This document shows positions 1 through 11,566 of a stretch of DNA of 64,000 nt, piece by piece. This stretch comes from Chaetoceros tenuissimus (Eukaryota > Bacillariophyta > Thalassiosirophyceae > Chaetocerotales > Chaetocerotaceae). Each line of letters begins with the position of its first letter. Position 1 is the first letter of the stretch. The stretch is from assembly GCA_021927905.1 (NCBI GenBank), contig BLLK01000040.1, positions 558,001-622,000 on the forward strand, read 5' to 3'. The notes beneath the pieces were generated by a model. That model was not told where the DNA came from. It saw only the letters and a program-made list of their open reading frames with translations, and ran no database searches. A program made the position numbers and the translations under genes.

Positions 1-424
1 TTTAACCTTTCCAAAACCTTCCTCTCATCATTCTTTTGTTATGCGTGCACTGTGCACTTTCTTCTTCTTTAGCTTCCAGTACTAGTAACCTATGAACATA
101 CACACATTACCTTTATTTATATATTCTTGTACTTTCTGCCATTGAAATTACCTCATTTTTAGATTTCCATACAAACATCAATAGAAAGGAACTAATTCAA
201 CTCAAATGCCATGCATTTTCACCCCACTGCTTTAGGACCTTTCGGAGTAGATATTGGGCATGCTGGGAGTTGGTGACAACAAGAAAAAGGAAATAATGAA
301 CATGAAAGAGCTGCTAGTAGCATTGCTCTTCCTTTTGCCAGTTGGTGAAGAATTTTTGAAACATACCCCTAATCCACATGTAAATTTCAAAAGAGTAAAT
401 CAATGTCTCATAGAGAGTAATGTG
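1..424. other. Unassigned AT-rich sequence at the window start
   Basis: No convincing coding sequence or repeat was recognised here. An 85-codon ORF from 254 to 511 runs into the retroelement leader that starts near 425 and resembles no family I know, so I do not call it a gene. Confidence 0.4.
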
Positions 425-2040
425 TTATACAACATAGTACACCTTGGCTCGCGGATGGAAAGATCTTTATTTAAACCTTATGTTTATAGAGGGCCCAACC
501 AATATCATTAGAACTCACTCTGATCAACTGGAGTTATGGTTGGGAGCTCAGCAGAAGCCTATGGGGCAAGTAACCATGTGAGCATTCCTATGGAATGAAA
601 TCAAAATATTTTGCTAATAAAATTTTTCAAATTTACCAAATAAATAGAATGGACGATACTCCAACTTTTACTGCATTTTGCTAAAGCTGTTACAAGAGCT
701 TGCATAGAACTGATTGCTTATATTCCAACATTTACACAATTAATGACAATTTCAGAAGGAGACATTGATGAGTTCTCCATTCTTCCAACTCTGGTTGTGC
801 TGTTGCACAGTGTATTATCTACATGCCTTCTTTAGCTGCTAATCTAAAGGCACTATCCTTTACTCTTAAAGACAGAGTGTATTGTAATGCTCTCTATGAT
901 GATGCAGGTCTTGCTGTTTTGGATCAAGCTCAATTAACTCTGATGAAGAACTATGGTGCTCAAGTGCTTCAAGATAAGGTGAATGATGAATCTGTGACCC
1001 TTCCAGAAATTGAAATGCCCAAATTTACTTCTGAAAACTATGACTTTATGTCAAAGTTTGTTAGGTGTACATGGCATATCCATCGATTATCTCATTTGTG
1101 AAGCAGATGGAAACTTTAATGACATCCATCCAAGTAGGAAATTGAAACTTAGAGCATGCTTATCCAGAAGAGGTCCAAAATTCCAGGAAGATTCTTAAAC
1201 TCTCTTTGGTTGGTTCTCTTTGGTTGGTACCTTCAGTACATTGGTACAACTGGACATGGAGCAAACATTGTAAAACACTTTCAACCTCAAAGACAAGGCT
1301 ATAATTTGCATCTCACATTTGTCAATCACTTTTCAAATGCAACATACCTTCAGAATAAAGCAACTCAGGCTGTACAATCTATCAAGGTTGAACTACCTGG
1401 TGATAAACCTTGTTTCAAGTTAGAGGATTACTAAAACCACATGACAGAATGCTTCAATCATTTAGCTAATGGAGGTGCTCAGTACGAACTCAATGACTAT
1501 CAAAAAATTCAAAGATTCAACACTGATACTGCAATTAAGTATCATGTAGATACCAAAGATACTTGGGACAATATCCAAGGAGCAAAGGATTTTGATACTT
1601 ATTACAATTTGTTTTCCTCCAAGCTGCAACAATTTAGAACTTTGAGGGGAGATGGTACATATAACGATAACAGGTGTATCAAACAAGTCAATACCAGAGG
1701 AAGAGATAGATCTCAATGTGGTGGATGATATGGAAGAGGAGGTGGCAGAGGTTTTGGTTGTGGAAGAGGCAGAGGTAAAAATTCATATCAAAGCCATATA
1801 ACAATCCTCCTGGCCTTCCAAACTTCATAGCAGAAGCCAGAAACTATCCACAAGAAATGTTTCATAAGATGTCAAAGCTTCAAAAGGCTGCTGTGCAACA
1901 AGCTAAGATTGACAATGGTTGGAAAGACAGCTGTACACCACCTGATGGTTTTACTATCAATGGCTAATGGTTATGCTTTTCCTTCTCCAAGTATTATTGC
2001 TGCAATCAATTCACACACAAACAGTGAAATGTCTTTCAAA
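425..2040 (+). pseudogene. Degenerate CoDi-type copia leader and gag
   Basis: The stretch 425-640 matches the leader of the better-preserved element at 45246-45470, including the shared run TTATGGTTGGGAGCTCAGCA. The gag start MDDTPTFTAF near 650 is followed at once by a stop and frameshifts. Segments at 823-1101, 1156-1434 and 1441-1728 match the gag encoded at 45471-47161, including ALSFTLKDR, GANIVKHFQPQRQGYNLHL and IQGAKDFDTYYNLFSSKLQ, then an RG-rich tract around 1700-1780. Gag would form the virus-like particle and bind the element RNA. The copy stops near 2040-2100, where it abuts a minus-strand integrase fragment, so no pol of its own follows. Several stops and frame changes make it clearly dead. 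No 5' LTR was found upstream. Confidence 0.85.
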
Positions 2041-2121
2041 GGAATGGACTTTGAATGTCCAATTATCAGCTAAATAAGATTGAATAGAAACTACATGGGA
2101 TCCAGCAAGCTGCTCAAAGTT

Positions 2122-3410
2122 TTATTTTGCACAAATACTATCACTGAATCCTACTTGCAGTTCCGTATGGAGATAGCCACTCATGTGATCTACAAACACA
2201 CAGCCACCACAATATGAGTCTGCATTTGCTCCTCCAAAGAAAGTAAATGTCAGTCCCTTAAGTCTAGATTCAAAATGGCCCACAGAGACTTTCTCACCAG
2301 CTCCCAATATATTATTCTTGAGGTTTCCATCTATGTTGACATCAATGGAAGAAATTTTCCCTTTTCCTTTCATTCTAGCTTGTTTAGCATACTGACAGAC
2401 TTCACAACAGCAAGGTGTACATTTGGCCAGTGGTTGCTAAAAGGTAAACATCACAATAGCCCTTTGAGTCTCTGCGTTCCCATATGACCAAGAGGATAGT
2501 GCCAACAGAGAAAGTCCTTCTGAGCAGCTGTAAGATTCTTGTTTTCTGGATTCAATACACCCAAGTTAGCTTGAGGTTGACTAGTGGAAAAGTTTCTAGC
2601 CATGCTGACTGGAAGATTAGATTCAGAATTGTAATAAACTTCCAAGTCAGGAAGACCCTCAATTTGCAACACACTAGATTCCTCCTCTAACTGAAATTTT
2701 CCTATAAAACCATGCTGTTTACTAAATATTCTTTGCGGTGAAAGTAGACATGCCTTTGCTGTAGGTATATGATAGCATTGAATGCTTAAGATAACATCTC
2801 TATCTCCTTCAATAGTGAATACCCAACGTACAGTTCTGATACCAGAAATTGGTAAACCATTTGCCAATCCACCAATGTAATGATTTTGTAGCTTCTGTAT
2901 AGACCCAGGAACAAAATCACTGGCACAAGGAGAGATAACTAAATTAGCATTGGTATCAAAGATAACTGGAAAGCTTTCACCTAATTCCAGTAACAAATCT
3001 ACGGAACCAAGAAGGCCAGCAGAGAAAGCCAATGGTGAAGGAGTATCAGTGTGATCCAAGGAAGACTTGCAACTGTCTACAGCAAAGAAGGAATCAAGAG
3101 TTGAAAGATCAAAGTTCCAAAGAATTGGTGGAGAGAAAATGCTGCCATCCGAATCAGAGAAGACATCATCATCAAAGTGAAGACAAGATGAAAAAGGAAG
3201 GTCATCTGATGCATCAAAGAACTACTGATCATTGCAACCAAAGGTGCTGTCCACTGTAGGATCAATGTATGGTCTGATTGGAAGTGTCAAGGATGATGAA
3301 TTTTTCTCCTGATCAGTGAAGGAGGCACAAAAAATATCCATGCACTGTGCACCACGTACACCTTGATACTGTAGGAGGAACAGTGGATCAATCACTATGA
3401 TGAAGATCAC
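2122..3410 (-). pseudogene. Degenerate copia polyprotein: protease, pre-integrase and integrase N-terminus
   Basis: Read on the minus strand, one frame runs from about 3410 to 2451 with a single stop near 3228. It holds a protease-like site VIFDTNANLVIS and, at its C-terminal end, the GAG-pre-integrase signature WHYPLGHMGTQRLK. After a frameshift near 2400 it continues as an integrase start with VSVGHFESRLKGLTFTF and CGGCVFVDHMSGYLHTELQ. These are the usual copia order PR, HHCC region, IN. The integrase is cut off at about 2110, where a plus-strand gag relic lies. Its upstream gag part is probably the minus-strand region 4503-5490, separated by a tyrosine recombinase fragment. The family differs from the CoDi element at 44933-52450. 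Confidence 0.8.
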
Positions 3411-3414
3411 AAAC

Positions 3415-3755
3415 TAGAAAAACGGACATACGGGGGAGACTATCCATCACAAATGCACAGGAGCAGACACTTCTCCAGTAAAGGCACTCGCAAGACGAGT
3501 CTATCAGATCATACAAGATGGTGAAAGCAGGGATAGTCTCATATGTGATTTCTACAATACAGATTCAGAACAATGGTCATCCATCACAGCAGACCAAATG
3601 CAACAACTAATCAAAACCACAGTTACAAAATTAGATTTAAAGGCAAGAGGAAATATCGTGGAGTTGGTAGGTTCCCATTCTCTACGTTCAGGAGGAGTGA
3701 TGGCACTGAAACTACATGGTATTGACGACATCACAATAAAGAAAATTGGAAGATG
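3415..3755 (+). pseudogene. Tyrosine recombinase C-terminal catalytic fragment (Crypton/DIRS-like)
   Basis: An open frame without an ATG starts near 3418 and ends at a TGA at 3754. It encodes a tract beginning KNGHTGETIHHK, then PVKALARRVYQII, and ends with VGSHSLRSGGVMALKLHGID and IKKIGR. The HSLR-GG box followed by a glycine-arginine motif is the C-terminal catalytic box II of tyrosine recombinases (H-x-x-R), as in Crypton and DIRS-type elements of diatoms. The expected Trp and the downstream catalytic Tyr segment are lost after the stop. It lies between the two halves of a minus-strand copia relic, so it may be part of an insertion into that element. The element type cannot be decided from this fragment. 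Confidence 0.7.
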
Positions 3756-4502
3756 AGCTTGCTAATATGAGGATGCGTGTGTCTGTCAAATCCATGAATG
3801 TTGAAGTGGAAGTATAACATGTGCATCCAATGGAGATAGTGAGCCAAAGAAGCTAGGAGCATTATGCTTTAGTTGAAGGCAGGAGAGTAACATCCAAGCT
3901 CAAGAATATCAGAACTCTTTACAACAGAGTGACGAGGGAGATGAAGAGGGTTGCAAGGATGGTAATAAAAGAAGTAAGCCATTAAGAGAGTCCCAGAAAA
4001 CAGCAACAAACGACAAGATCCCTTGCACCAACAAGAGAACTGGAAGACCTTCTTCAGCCCAAAAGGTTGTAAATTGTTTGGATATGGAGACACTACTGGA
4101 TGGAACCTCCTCCAATGCCTCATGAAAAATATCTTCTTCCTCCTCTGAATTAATGTCATCAATATCACAATTCTCCTCTGGACTAGATGATAGTGCATCA
4201 AAAAAGAATTGTGAACTGTAAGAGTAGAGGGCAAGGGAGTTTACTTTATCAGAAATCTCACTAATCTCACTTGTTCATTGCAGTTGAGACTTGTCTCCTC
4301 CAAGCATGATACTCCATCAACATGCACTCCATCCAGTAAACTGGAAGCTTCAGTCTCAATCAAAATTCCCAGCCAGGACATCATCAGGAGAAATAGAAGG
4401 TGGATAAGTGATCAAATGCTGCCATACAAGTGCAGGTAGAGAGTACTGAGACTCTGTAGCAATAGGACAGTCAAGGGACGCAAAAACAAACTCCAATTGA
4501 AC
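3756..4502. other. Unassigned stretch between recombinase fragment and copia relic
   Basis: Short open segments exist on both strands, for example a minus-strand stretch at 3869-4234 and a plus-strand Ser-rich stretch near 4080-4230. None resembles a family I know. It is probably the rest of the recombinase-carrying insertion or decayed copia sequence. Confidence 0.3.
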
Positions 4503-5490
4503 TCAATCAGAAAGCTCAGCTCCAAGTTCTGCTGCTAGTAATGATCCAGAGGATTTAGAATGTTTCCAAGCGGAGATTAGTGGAGTCAATTCTGTCTTCA
4601 GACCAACAACCACAAAGTTATCTCTACAACTACAAACCTCCCTGAAGCATTGGAGACCACAATCATATACAGAGATTTTATAATACATGCCTCCTGCTTT
4701 TGGACCGTGGACAATAAATCCATACATATTACTTTTCTTCTTAATAGAGAGATTCACCGGATTCAATACTTGCACAAATGCACCTTTAGAAGGCTCCAAA
4801 CACAAGTTGGAATGACTTTGTACTGCTAGCAAGCCACCCCCTTGGAGATCCCAACCATCAAATTCATCAAACAGTTCATCCACATTGTCCTATTCTGCCA
4901 TCTGCTTTTCCATGTCGTCTCTGCCGGCATCTGGTTCAATCATCAATTCTGCATGGTACCCTAAAGCTGCTGCAGTAAATCCACCTGCATACATGCCACC
5001 AGGCTCAGAAGGATTAAGTCCTGTGGCAGTAGTGGGTAAATGACCAGGTACAGACTCTGAGAGAGCAGGAGGGGAAGCTGCTCCAAGGTTAGCTTCAGAA
5101 CCTTGGCTATCAGTGGAAGAAGCTGTGTGTTCAGAAGTGGAATGCATACAAGGACCAGTGGTATAGAAAACAGTCTGATTTGTACCTCTGTACACATATT
5201 TGGAGAAGAACTTATATTCCCATCCTTTGATAGTAACACAGGTGTTAGATTCCCATCCTTCAATAGTAACACAGGTGTTAGGATCAGCTGGATGAATAAG
5301 ACACCATGGATTGTGCTAATTGGAATCCTTATCCTTGTCCTTTTTATCAGTATTGTCATCACCACCAGAGCTGGATTTATCCTGATTATGACAGCCTCCT
5401 CCTCTTGATCTGGAAGACTTGTAGCAATGAGTACCCTGACTTGGTGTGCCATGCATTGGACACTTCAGGGAATTGCACAGATGGAGAAAA
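4503..5490 (-). pseudogene. Degenerate copia gag C-terminal/zinc-knuckle region
   Basis: On the minus strand a frame from about 5490 downward encodes CPMHGTPSQGTHCYKS, then HNPWCLIHPADPNTC, which is a Cys/His pattern typical of gag nucleic-acid binding parts in diatom copia polyproteins. A tandem duplication of about 33 bp near 5215-5285 repeats the residues NTCVTIEGWE / NTCVTIKGWE. The frame continues through YVYRGTNQTVFYTTGP to a stop at about 4890, and a further open stretch runs 4883-4503. It is collinear with the protease and integrase relic at 2122-3410, and the intervening 3415-4500 is best explained as an insertion or decayed linker. Confidence 0.6.
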
Positions 5491-7176
5491 CTACTACAAT
5501 CCCAGCAAGATTTGCCACCTATGTTCCAACTATGAAAACAAAGCTAGCTGTGCTAGAGAAAACCAAGAGAATCTGACATTCATATTTTTCATATAATCCT
5601 AACTACAGGATTTTATGAAATCTTATAAGCTGCTTATTACATCTCAAAGCTCAATGTTGCCACAAAAATAAAGGTAGCAAATTGTGCAAGCTAGGGAAAA
5701 TCAGGAATCCCAAACTGGAAGCTCAATGTTGCCACAAAAACTAAATGTTACCACAAAAAAAAAGGTAGCTGTGCTAGGAAAAAGGAGGAATGCTGAATCT
5801 GGAAGCTTAATGTTTCCAGAAAAAAGAAGCTGGAGGAGGACAAAAGAAAATTTTGACCTTTATATTTTTCATATTATCCTAATTACAGGTTTTTACAACC
5901 AATGTTCCAGGATTCAGATGCTCAAATGATGCCACAAAAACAAATAAGCAAATGAGTCCCACGGGACTGAGCTATTCCTTTATTCCTTCATTTTTCAAAT
6001 AAATTGATTTCAACAGAAATGAACTGCTACTAGTAACTGTAATCATATGATTCTTCAACAGAAACGAACTGACAAAAGGAAATTATGTTTTAATTGATTC
6101 CTGACCATTTTGGTTCTTGAAACAATTGGGTCTTGCATTGAACATAACATTTTGGTAATCCTAAGGAATTTATGATCATATTTTCAATCCCATATGAGTC
6201 CCATTTCCCCCCTTGGATATTGCAGAAAGAGGTGCTAAGTGTGGCCACATAAATATTCACAAAGTTTACAGTATTTTCTGAAATATTCCCTGAATAATAG
6301 CCATGCCCAGGTTTTCAGCCCGTTTTTTGCAAGAAACCACCGTGATGGCGGAAGTTAGCCTTTGTGCAATTATTGCTAAATATGACATATCATTGTTCGT
6401 AGACATCACTAACATATTAGTATGATGGTAGTGTCCAATTCATAACAAATACATAACACTCAATGCTTTTCTATATATAGAGAGACTATATGTGTGAGTA
6501 CTTTGGTAATATTTGTTGATTTTGAATGACATTCAGTTATCCTATTATCACTTAAATCACCAAAAATGAGCCAAATGAGGTACCTTAATGACTCTGTAAC
6601 TCTATGTTTCACTCAATGTTAGACCCAAATTTTGCTACAGATGTAAAGAAATAGCTCTCAGAGACTCCAATCATGGCTCAATAGTCTCCTCTACAAGACT
6701 AAGAGTCTCTACTCAAGGTGCACCTTATCTAATATTTTCTGATTTCAGTCTTGGTTTTCTGCACTTTGAATGGCTTGGAAAGTATCTAGATCAAAAACCT
6801 ATCAGGCGACTAATGAAAAAATCTGGTGATTGGGTCAAACTAAAAATATATCTATATCAAATATTTCCACAAAACAATCCCACAGACTACTTTCATTCAT
6901 ATTATTGATCAATGATGCTATACAAATGTTTGTTTCAATTTATTTTTTCATGATTTATTTTATCGCCAATTGGGTCATTTTGGGTCATTTTTGTCAGTTT
7001 TCAGTGTAGTATGGTAGTGATAAAATGATTGAAAAAAAGTTTTTCCAAGAAATAAATACATAGAAGTATACTATTTATATAAAGGAAAAAGGTATATGTG
7101 ATATATAGATTAAAAATTTTGATATTCATATACTTGGTATTTTGTTGCTCAACTAGTTAGTGTTTTTTGCGCGTAA
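5491..7176. other. AT-rich intergenic stretch with small degenerate repeats
   Basis: No gene is visible. The elements CTCAATGTTGCCACAAAAA and TTTCATAT-ATCCTAA-TACAGG each recur between 5575 and 5930, suggesting a small imperfect tandem duplication. The stretch 6248-6297 resembles 32865-32915, immediately left of the segmental duplicate, so about 880 bp at 6300-7176 may be an insertion absent from the second copy. Confidence 0.4.
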
Positions 7177-9366
7177 AAAAGAATAGACGGTTATAAAACC
7201 AGTACTGATGATTTTATTCATAATTTAAGAACTACCATATAGATCTCTGGGTGTCATTGGTAAAGTGTCAAACATAATTTACTAATACAATGCTATTGAG
7301 GTGGTTTCTAAGCAAATGGGCCATTTGAAGTTTTCCACTGTATTTGACCCAGTGTGCAAAGTATTTCTTCCTGTTGTTTTCAGTCTCCATAGTGACTTCA
7401 TCTCTGGCTGCTCTCCACAACTTCTCTTTGATAACATGCCTAAGATAAGTCAAATATAAATCTTTAATTTGCCTTTTACTACAGGATATTTCAGATTATA
7501 ATAGTATTTGGGATTTCTTTTCTTTGCTTGAGAGGAGCTCAGTTGGACATATTTGGTATTACTCTCAATGTGTTGAGGTTTTAATGCCAAAGAGGAGGGA
7601 CAAGTGTCTGATATAGTGAGCGGAGATCCAATGGTTATAATGGACAGGGGTTTGGACTCATAACCCCAACCAACACATCCTTGCCAATAAGAAATTGGAA
7701 TTACACATACACATCTACCATAGCTGACCTAATTACACATAATTACCTTATCTATCTATCTGGTAAATTGTATCACACACTCTCTTTACAGGAGATGAGT
7801 TGGGCACTGATAAGGATTGCATAGGATAAGGATCGCGTAGTTGTTGTAATTCATGCTCTTTATGGTCTCAAATCAAGTGCTCTACAATTTTGTAATCATC
7901 TTGATGCAGCACTTGGTAACAAACTTGGATTCAAATCCTGTCTTGCTGATCCTGACTTATGGTACAAGGTGTGTATTGATTCCAATGGCAATGAATATTA
8001 TGCTTACATCTTCATGTATGTTGAGGACCTACTGATTATAGACAAGAATCTGAAGAGGTTCATGGAGCAAATTCAAGGTGATTTCACTGTTAAGAAAAAG
8101 AGTATCAGCCCACCTGATAGATACTTGGGAGCTGATATGAGAAAGGTTGAAGATGATGGTACCAAGCCATTTTGGACAATGAGCTCTAACTCTTATTTCA
8201 AGGAGAGTGGTTTGAAGTACAACAAGAACCTCTCTGACCCAAATAGCAGACCAAAGCAACCATTTACTACTGCATCTTACAGACCAGAGCTTGATACTTC
8301 TGAAGAATGTACTGAAGACCAAGTTACTCTTTTTCAGAATTTAATTGCTATATTGTGATGGACAGTGGAGCTTGGTAGAATCCATATTGGATAGGAGGTA
8401 TCAGTTTTGTCAAGATATTTAGTTTTGCCTAGGACTGGTCACCTCTTGCAGGCTATTCATGTTTTCAAGTTTCTTGATATTCACAAGGATACCGAATTGG
8501 CTTTCAGACCTGATTTACCCTTCAGACCTGATTTACCAAATCTGGATTTCAATTATGACAAAGTCAATTAGCAGACTGAATTTATGAAGAAAGCTTACCC
8601 TGATGCCGTTGAAGATTTACCTCCAAATGCACCTACTCCAAGAGTGAAACCTTTATCTATGTATGTATTTGTGGACAGAGATCATGCTGGTGATAAGGTA
8701 ACAAGGAGATCTTAGACCAGTATCTTATTGTATTTGAATTCTGCTCCAATCGTCTGCTATTCTAAGAGACAGGCTACTGTTGAATCATCTACTTTTGGAT
8801 CTGAATTTGTTGCACTTCTTGTTGCATCTGAATTGATCATATCTCTGAGATATAAGCTTCGTATGATGGGAGTTCCAATTGAGGGTCTGACTCATATTTT
8901 TGTGATAAAGAGGCTATTTACAAGAATTCTTCTATTGCTCATTCAACATTGAAGAAGAAACATAATTCTATTTGTTTTCATCAAGTACAAGAATTTGTGG
9001 CTGCTGGTATTTGAGTTGTATACAAGGTCAACTGTGCTGATAATTTATCTGACATTCTAACAAAGTCATTACCTGCTCATATAAGTAAGAGATTACAATC
9101 CTTAATCATGTATGTCCAAAACTAACATTGTGATGCAAATTATTGAAATTTAAATGAGGAGAGTGAGAAAATCCCACTTTTAGGTTGGTGTTAGGATAGA
9201 GAACAAAGCTATCTAAGTCGAAAACCAATGACAATGGACGTCAAATCAATCGTATATAGTGACAACAACTCATATCACACCAATTGTTTGAAATCACTAC
9301 AATTTAGAATAAACCCTATAATTTAGACTTTTGAATATGTTTTACTTTAGTCTAACAGATTAACAG
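7177..9366. repeat. Segmental duplication, copy 1 (partner 32925-35123)
   Basis: The block matches 32925-35123 nearly base for base. Both copies contain the same degenerate copia 3' pol with the same nonsense changes, the same TG to TT change at the LTR start, and the same nested LTR insertion at the same site. Shared damage and a shared insertion point argue for duplication of a chromosome segment and against two independent transpositions. The copies differ by small indels, for example extra sequence near 33180-33210 in copy 2. Confidence 0.9.
7793..9125 (+). pseudogene. Degenerate copia reverse transcriptase/RNase H (copy 1)
   Basis: This matches the RT and RNase H part of the better-preserved element (50307-51955). 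The catalytic YVDD box reads YVEDLLI here, so the first catalytic Asp is lost, and the LDKAIKNLKAKL segment is deleted. Recognisable parts are HALYGLKSSALQF in broken frame, PPDRYLGAD, SKRQATVESSTFGSEFVAL and the end HNLSDILTKSL-like stretch near 9030-9070. Stops near 8356, 8391, 8569 and 8714 destroy it. It is followed by a polypurine tract, GAGGAGAGTGAGAAAA, and the 3' LTR at 9178. The 5' half of the element is missing. Confidence 0.88.
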
Positions 9367-10237
9367 TCTCTTTTGGTTTTAACTCATTTAAACCAATTGG
9401 GTAAAGTGTGAATTATCATGGAGCAATTTATTCATTGCACCATTGTCATTGTGGTTATCTTTTCCTTGCTGAAAGAAAGAGAGCAGCCAAAAGACAAAGA
9501 AACTCAAGTTATCATGAACAATCCACTTTTGGAACGTGAACATGATGCAACTTAAAGTCAAATGAATGATCCACTTGCGGAATGACAGCCTGAAGTAACT
9601 CAAAACCAAATGTACGATCCACTTGCAGAACGTCAACATGAAATTATTCCAAATCAAGTGAATGATCCACTCGCAGAATTTTGTCCAGAAGAAATCCACC
9701 AAGAAATCAACCAAGAAATCCACCAAGAAATCCACCAAGAAATCAACTGTAATCCAGAATCTAGAAGCAATCAATCAGAAATCAACTGTAATCCAGAATC
9801 CAGAAGCAAATAACAAGAATCCAGAAGCCATGAATCAATCAATTCAGTTTTATCCCAATGAGAAAGGGGAGTTTAAAACTCTTATTCATGGGGAGTCATG
9901 CAAATTGAAGAAATCAATCTTTTCTTTTAAGGAGATACTCTCACTTATTCCAAGAACTGCGTTAACAACAGGTTTAGAATCTCTTTAATGACAAAGTGCA
10001 GCAAATGAAACTCAGACTTCATACTATAACTAAGGAGCTTTTGGTTCACTCCATAGATTCCAAGGAGTGTTAGGATAGAGAACAAAGCTATCTAAGTTGA
10101 AAACCAATGACAACGGACGTCAAATCAATCGTATATAGTGACAACAACTCATATCACACCAATCGTTTGAAATCACTACAATTTAGAATAAACCTTATAA
10201 TTTAAACTTTTGAATATGTTTTACTTTAGTCTTAACA
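9189..10237 (+). mobile_element. Small gag-only LTR retrotransposon (complete, 1049 bp)
   Basis: It has LTRs at 9189-9357 and 10068-10237 (169 and 170 bp), both starting TGTTAGGATAGAG and ending TAACA, and the 5-bp TSD GTTGG. A primer-binding-like run GATTAACAGTCTC follows the 5' LTR and a short purine tract (AAGGAG) precedes the 3' LTR. The interior has no reverse transcriptase or integrase. An ORF starts at 9418 (MEQFIHC), and after one or two stops the product has repeated units around NDPLAERQ and then Gln/Glu-rich HQEI and NQEI repeats. The primer site, ORF repeats and the phrase NPEAMNQ are shared with the larger element at 57122-59716. It must be mobilised in trans. Confidence 0.85.
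9418..9987 (+). pseudogene. Degenerate repeat-rich gag-like ORF of the small LTR element
   Basis: The reading frame opens at ATG 9418 and is stopped near 9555 and again near 9587. It contains about four diverged units of the type (N/Y)DPLAERQ, then Gln/Glu-rich repeats (EIHQEINQEIHQEI) built from a 12-bp DNA repeat between 9686 and 9750. A frame change near 9810 leads into NPEAMNQSIQFYPNEKGEFK, ending at 9988. The repeats match the start of the internal region of the 57122-59716 element. No zinc knuckle, protease or polymerase motif is visible. Function in RNA packaging is inferred only from its position in an LTR element. Confidence 0.6.
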
Positions 10238-10307
10238 GTTGGTAGATTTTGAGAACCCGAACACTGCTTTGTATCTTTTCCACATCAACACACAACACTT
10301 TAGATAT

Positions 10308-11304
10308 TTACACAATAATATAATTAGTATTTGATACATAACAACTATATCTTTTCACTTTACCCATAGGTGGTTGATTTTCTGGATCAGATGTGTAATG
10401 TGCCTTGTCAAAGATCACACATGCTGAGAGCTTTGTTTTTCCTAAGTTCTCATCTTCTACAATGGCTAGGTTTCCATTTCCACTGTATCCTAAGAAGATC
10501 CCTGGTGATTGTTTCATATCAAGCTTGGATTTCTTGATATTGGGGTTATTATTGCTACTTATGATTCAAATATTTGTAGGTGCTTGCTTGATGATTTCTT
10601 ATTGAACAGACATTTGTAAGGTGTGCTTTTCAGTGCCTTTTACAGTCTTCTTTTTAGGAGATATGTGGTGTATATGATTGCTTATGCCCAGTACTCTGGT
10701 CACATGTTTACTGAGTACAGCATAGTGCGCATCATGTCAGCTAAATCTTGATGTGGTCTTTCTACTATTCCATTGTTGGCCCATGTTAGTTTCAAGATAT
10801 AACCTGCTTTGGCTACAACCTTTGCAAAGTCACTGCTTTGTCCAAGTTCTCCTCCTTGGTCTGCCATTACCTACTTGTAGTCCCTTTTTAATTTGAGCAT
10901 TTTCAGTAATGTTTCTACTTGCTTGATTGGTGGTTCTTTTGCAGTGAAGATCCATTTGTATCTTGAGGCTTTATCAACAACCAATAGTTATGCTTGACAA
11001 CTGACTTTTGATGTTACCAGTCATCCATGTGAATCTTTTTCTTTCCATTTTGATCCTCTATGAATCTTAAGTCCATGTGTAAGCCATGTCCTGGTAATGG
11101 TCTTTTGACTTTAGTACTTGTTGTTGGATCCTTACTATTCATTTGATGTTTTCCGCTTTTTATCTTCCTTCTCTGTGTCAGTTTGTGCTTTCTCTGATAC
11201 ATGATCTTCATCTTTGCCTTTGTGCTTCCTTTTAAATGACCTGATTGTGCCATAATTCCAATGTTACTATAGCCCCTTTGGCAATAGAGTCTTGTTGAAG
11301 TCAA
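10308..11304 (-). pseudogene. Degenerate copia integrase fragment
   Basis: On the minus strand the segment 11304-11014 contains GHLKGSTKAKMK and LPGHGLHMDLRFIED, the pre-integrase and integrase start, with the first catalytic Asp region. The segment 10517-10357 contains GIFLGYSGNGNLAIVEDENL and IFDKAHYTSDPENQPPMGK, the C-terminal part of a copia integrase. Between them (10520-11010) the sequence still reads as minus-strand integrase in broken frames. The plus-strand copia LTR ending at 10356 has cut the 3' part. It belongs to a different copia family from the 44933-52450 element. Confidence 0.8.
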
Positions 11305-11566
11305 AGATATGTGAAGTGTCCTACTGTTTGTGAGAAGAGTAACAAACTCTTTTTGAATTTAACTAAATAAACTAATCACAATTTATTTACCACTAGATAT
11401 TGAAGGCAGTGTCATTCCTTTTCCTGTGATCTGATGGAACTTGTTGAGATTTTCCATAAGATATGTGGCTTGAATGGAGTCTCCATAAGATTTTTATATG
11501 GGCCTCAAAGTCTCATATTTCCTTGTTTTTGAAGGTTTTAGCACCTTCTGAAAGTACTCTCAATAG

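Larger units (their letters stand above)
9178..10356 (+). repeat. Copia 3' LTR split by a gag-only LTR element
   Basis: The LTR of the 44933-52450 family starts here with TT in place of TG (9178-9188), is interrupted, and resumes at 10238 with GTTGGTAGATTTTGAG, ending in CTTTTCA at 10356. The 5-bp target GTTGG is duplicated at 9184-9188 and 10238-10242. The LTR end is defined because three copies (10356, 45059, 52450) diverge right after CTTTTCA. Confidence 0.85.

Noticed and set aside
254-511. 85-codon ORF at the window start
   Set aside because: It runs into the leader region shared with the copia element at 45246 and shows no family feature; chance ORF.
7920-7950. GGATTCAAATCCTG in the copia RT looked like a tRNA T-arm
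   Set aside because: The same bases encode RT residues (GFKSC) in three copies; there is no cloverleaf around it.
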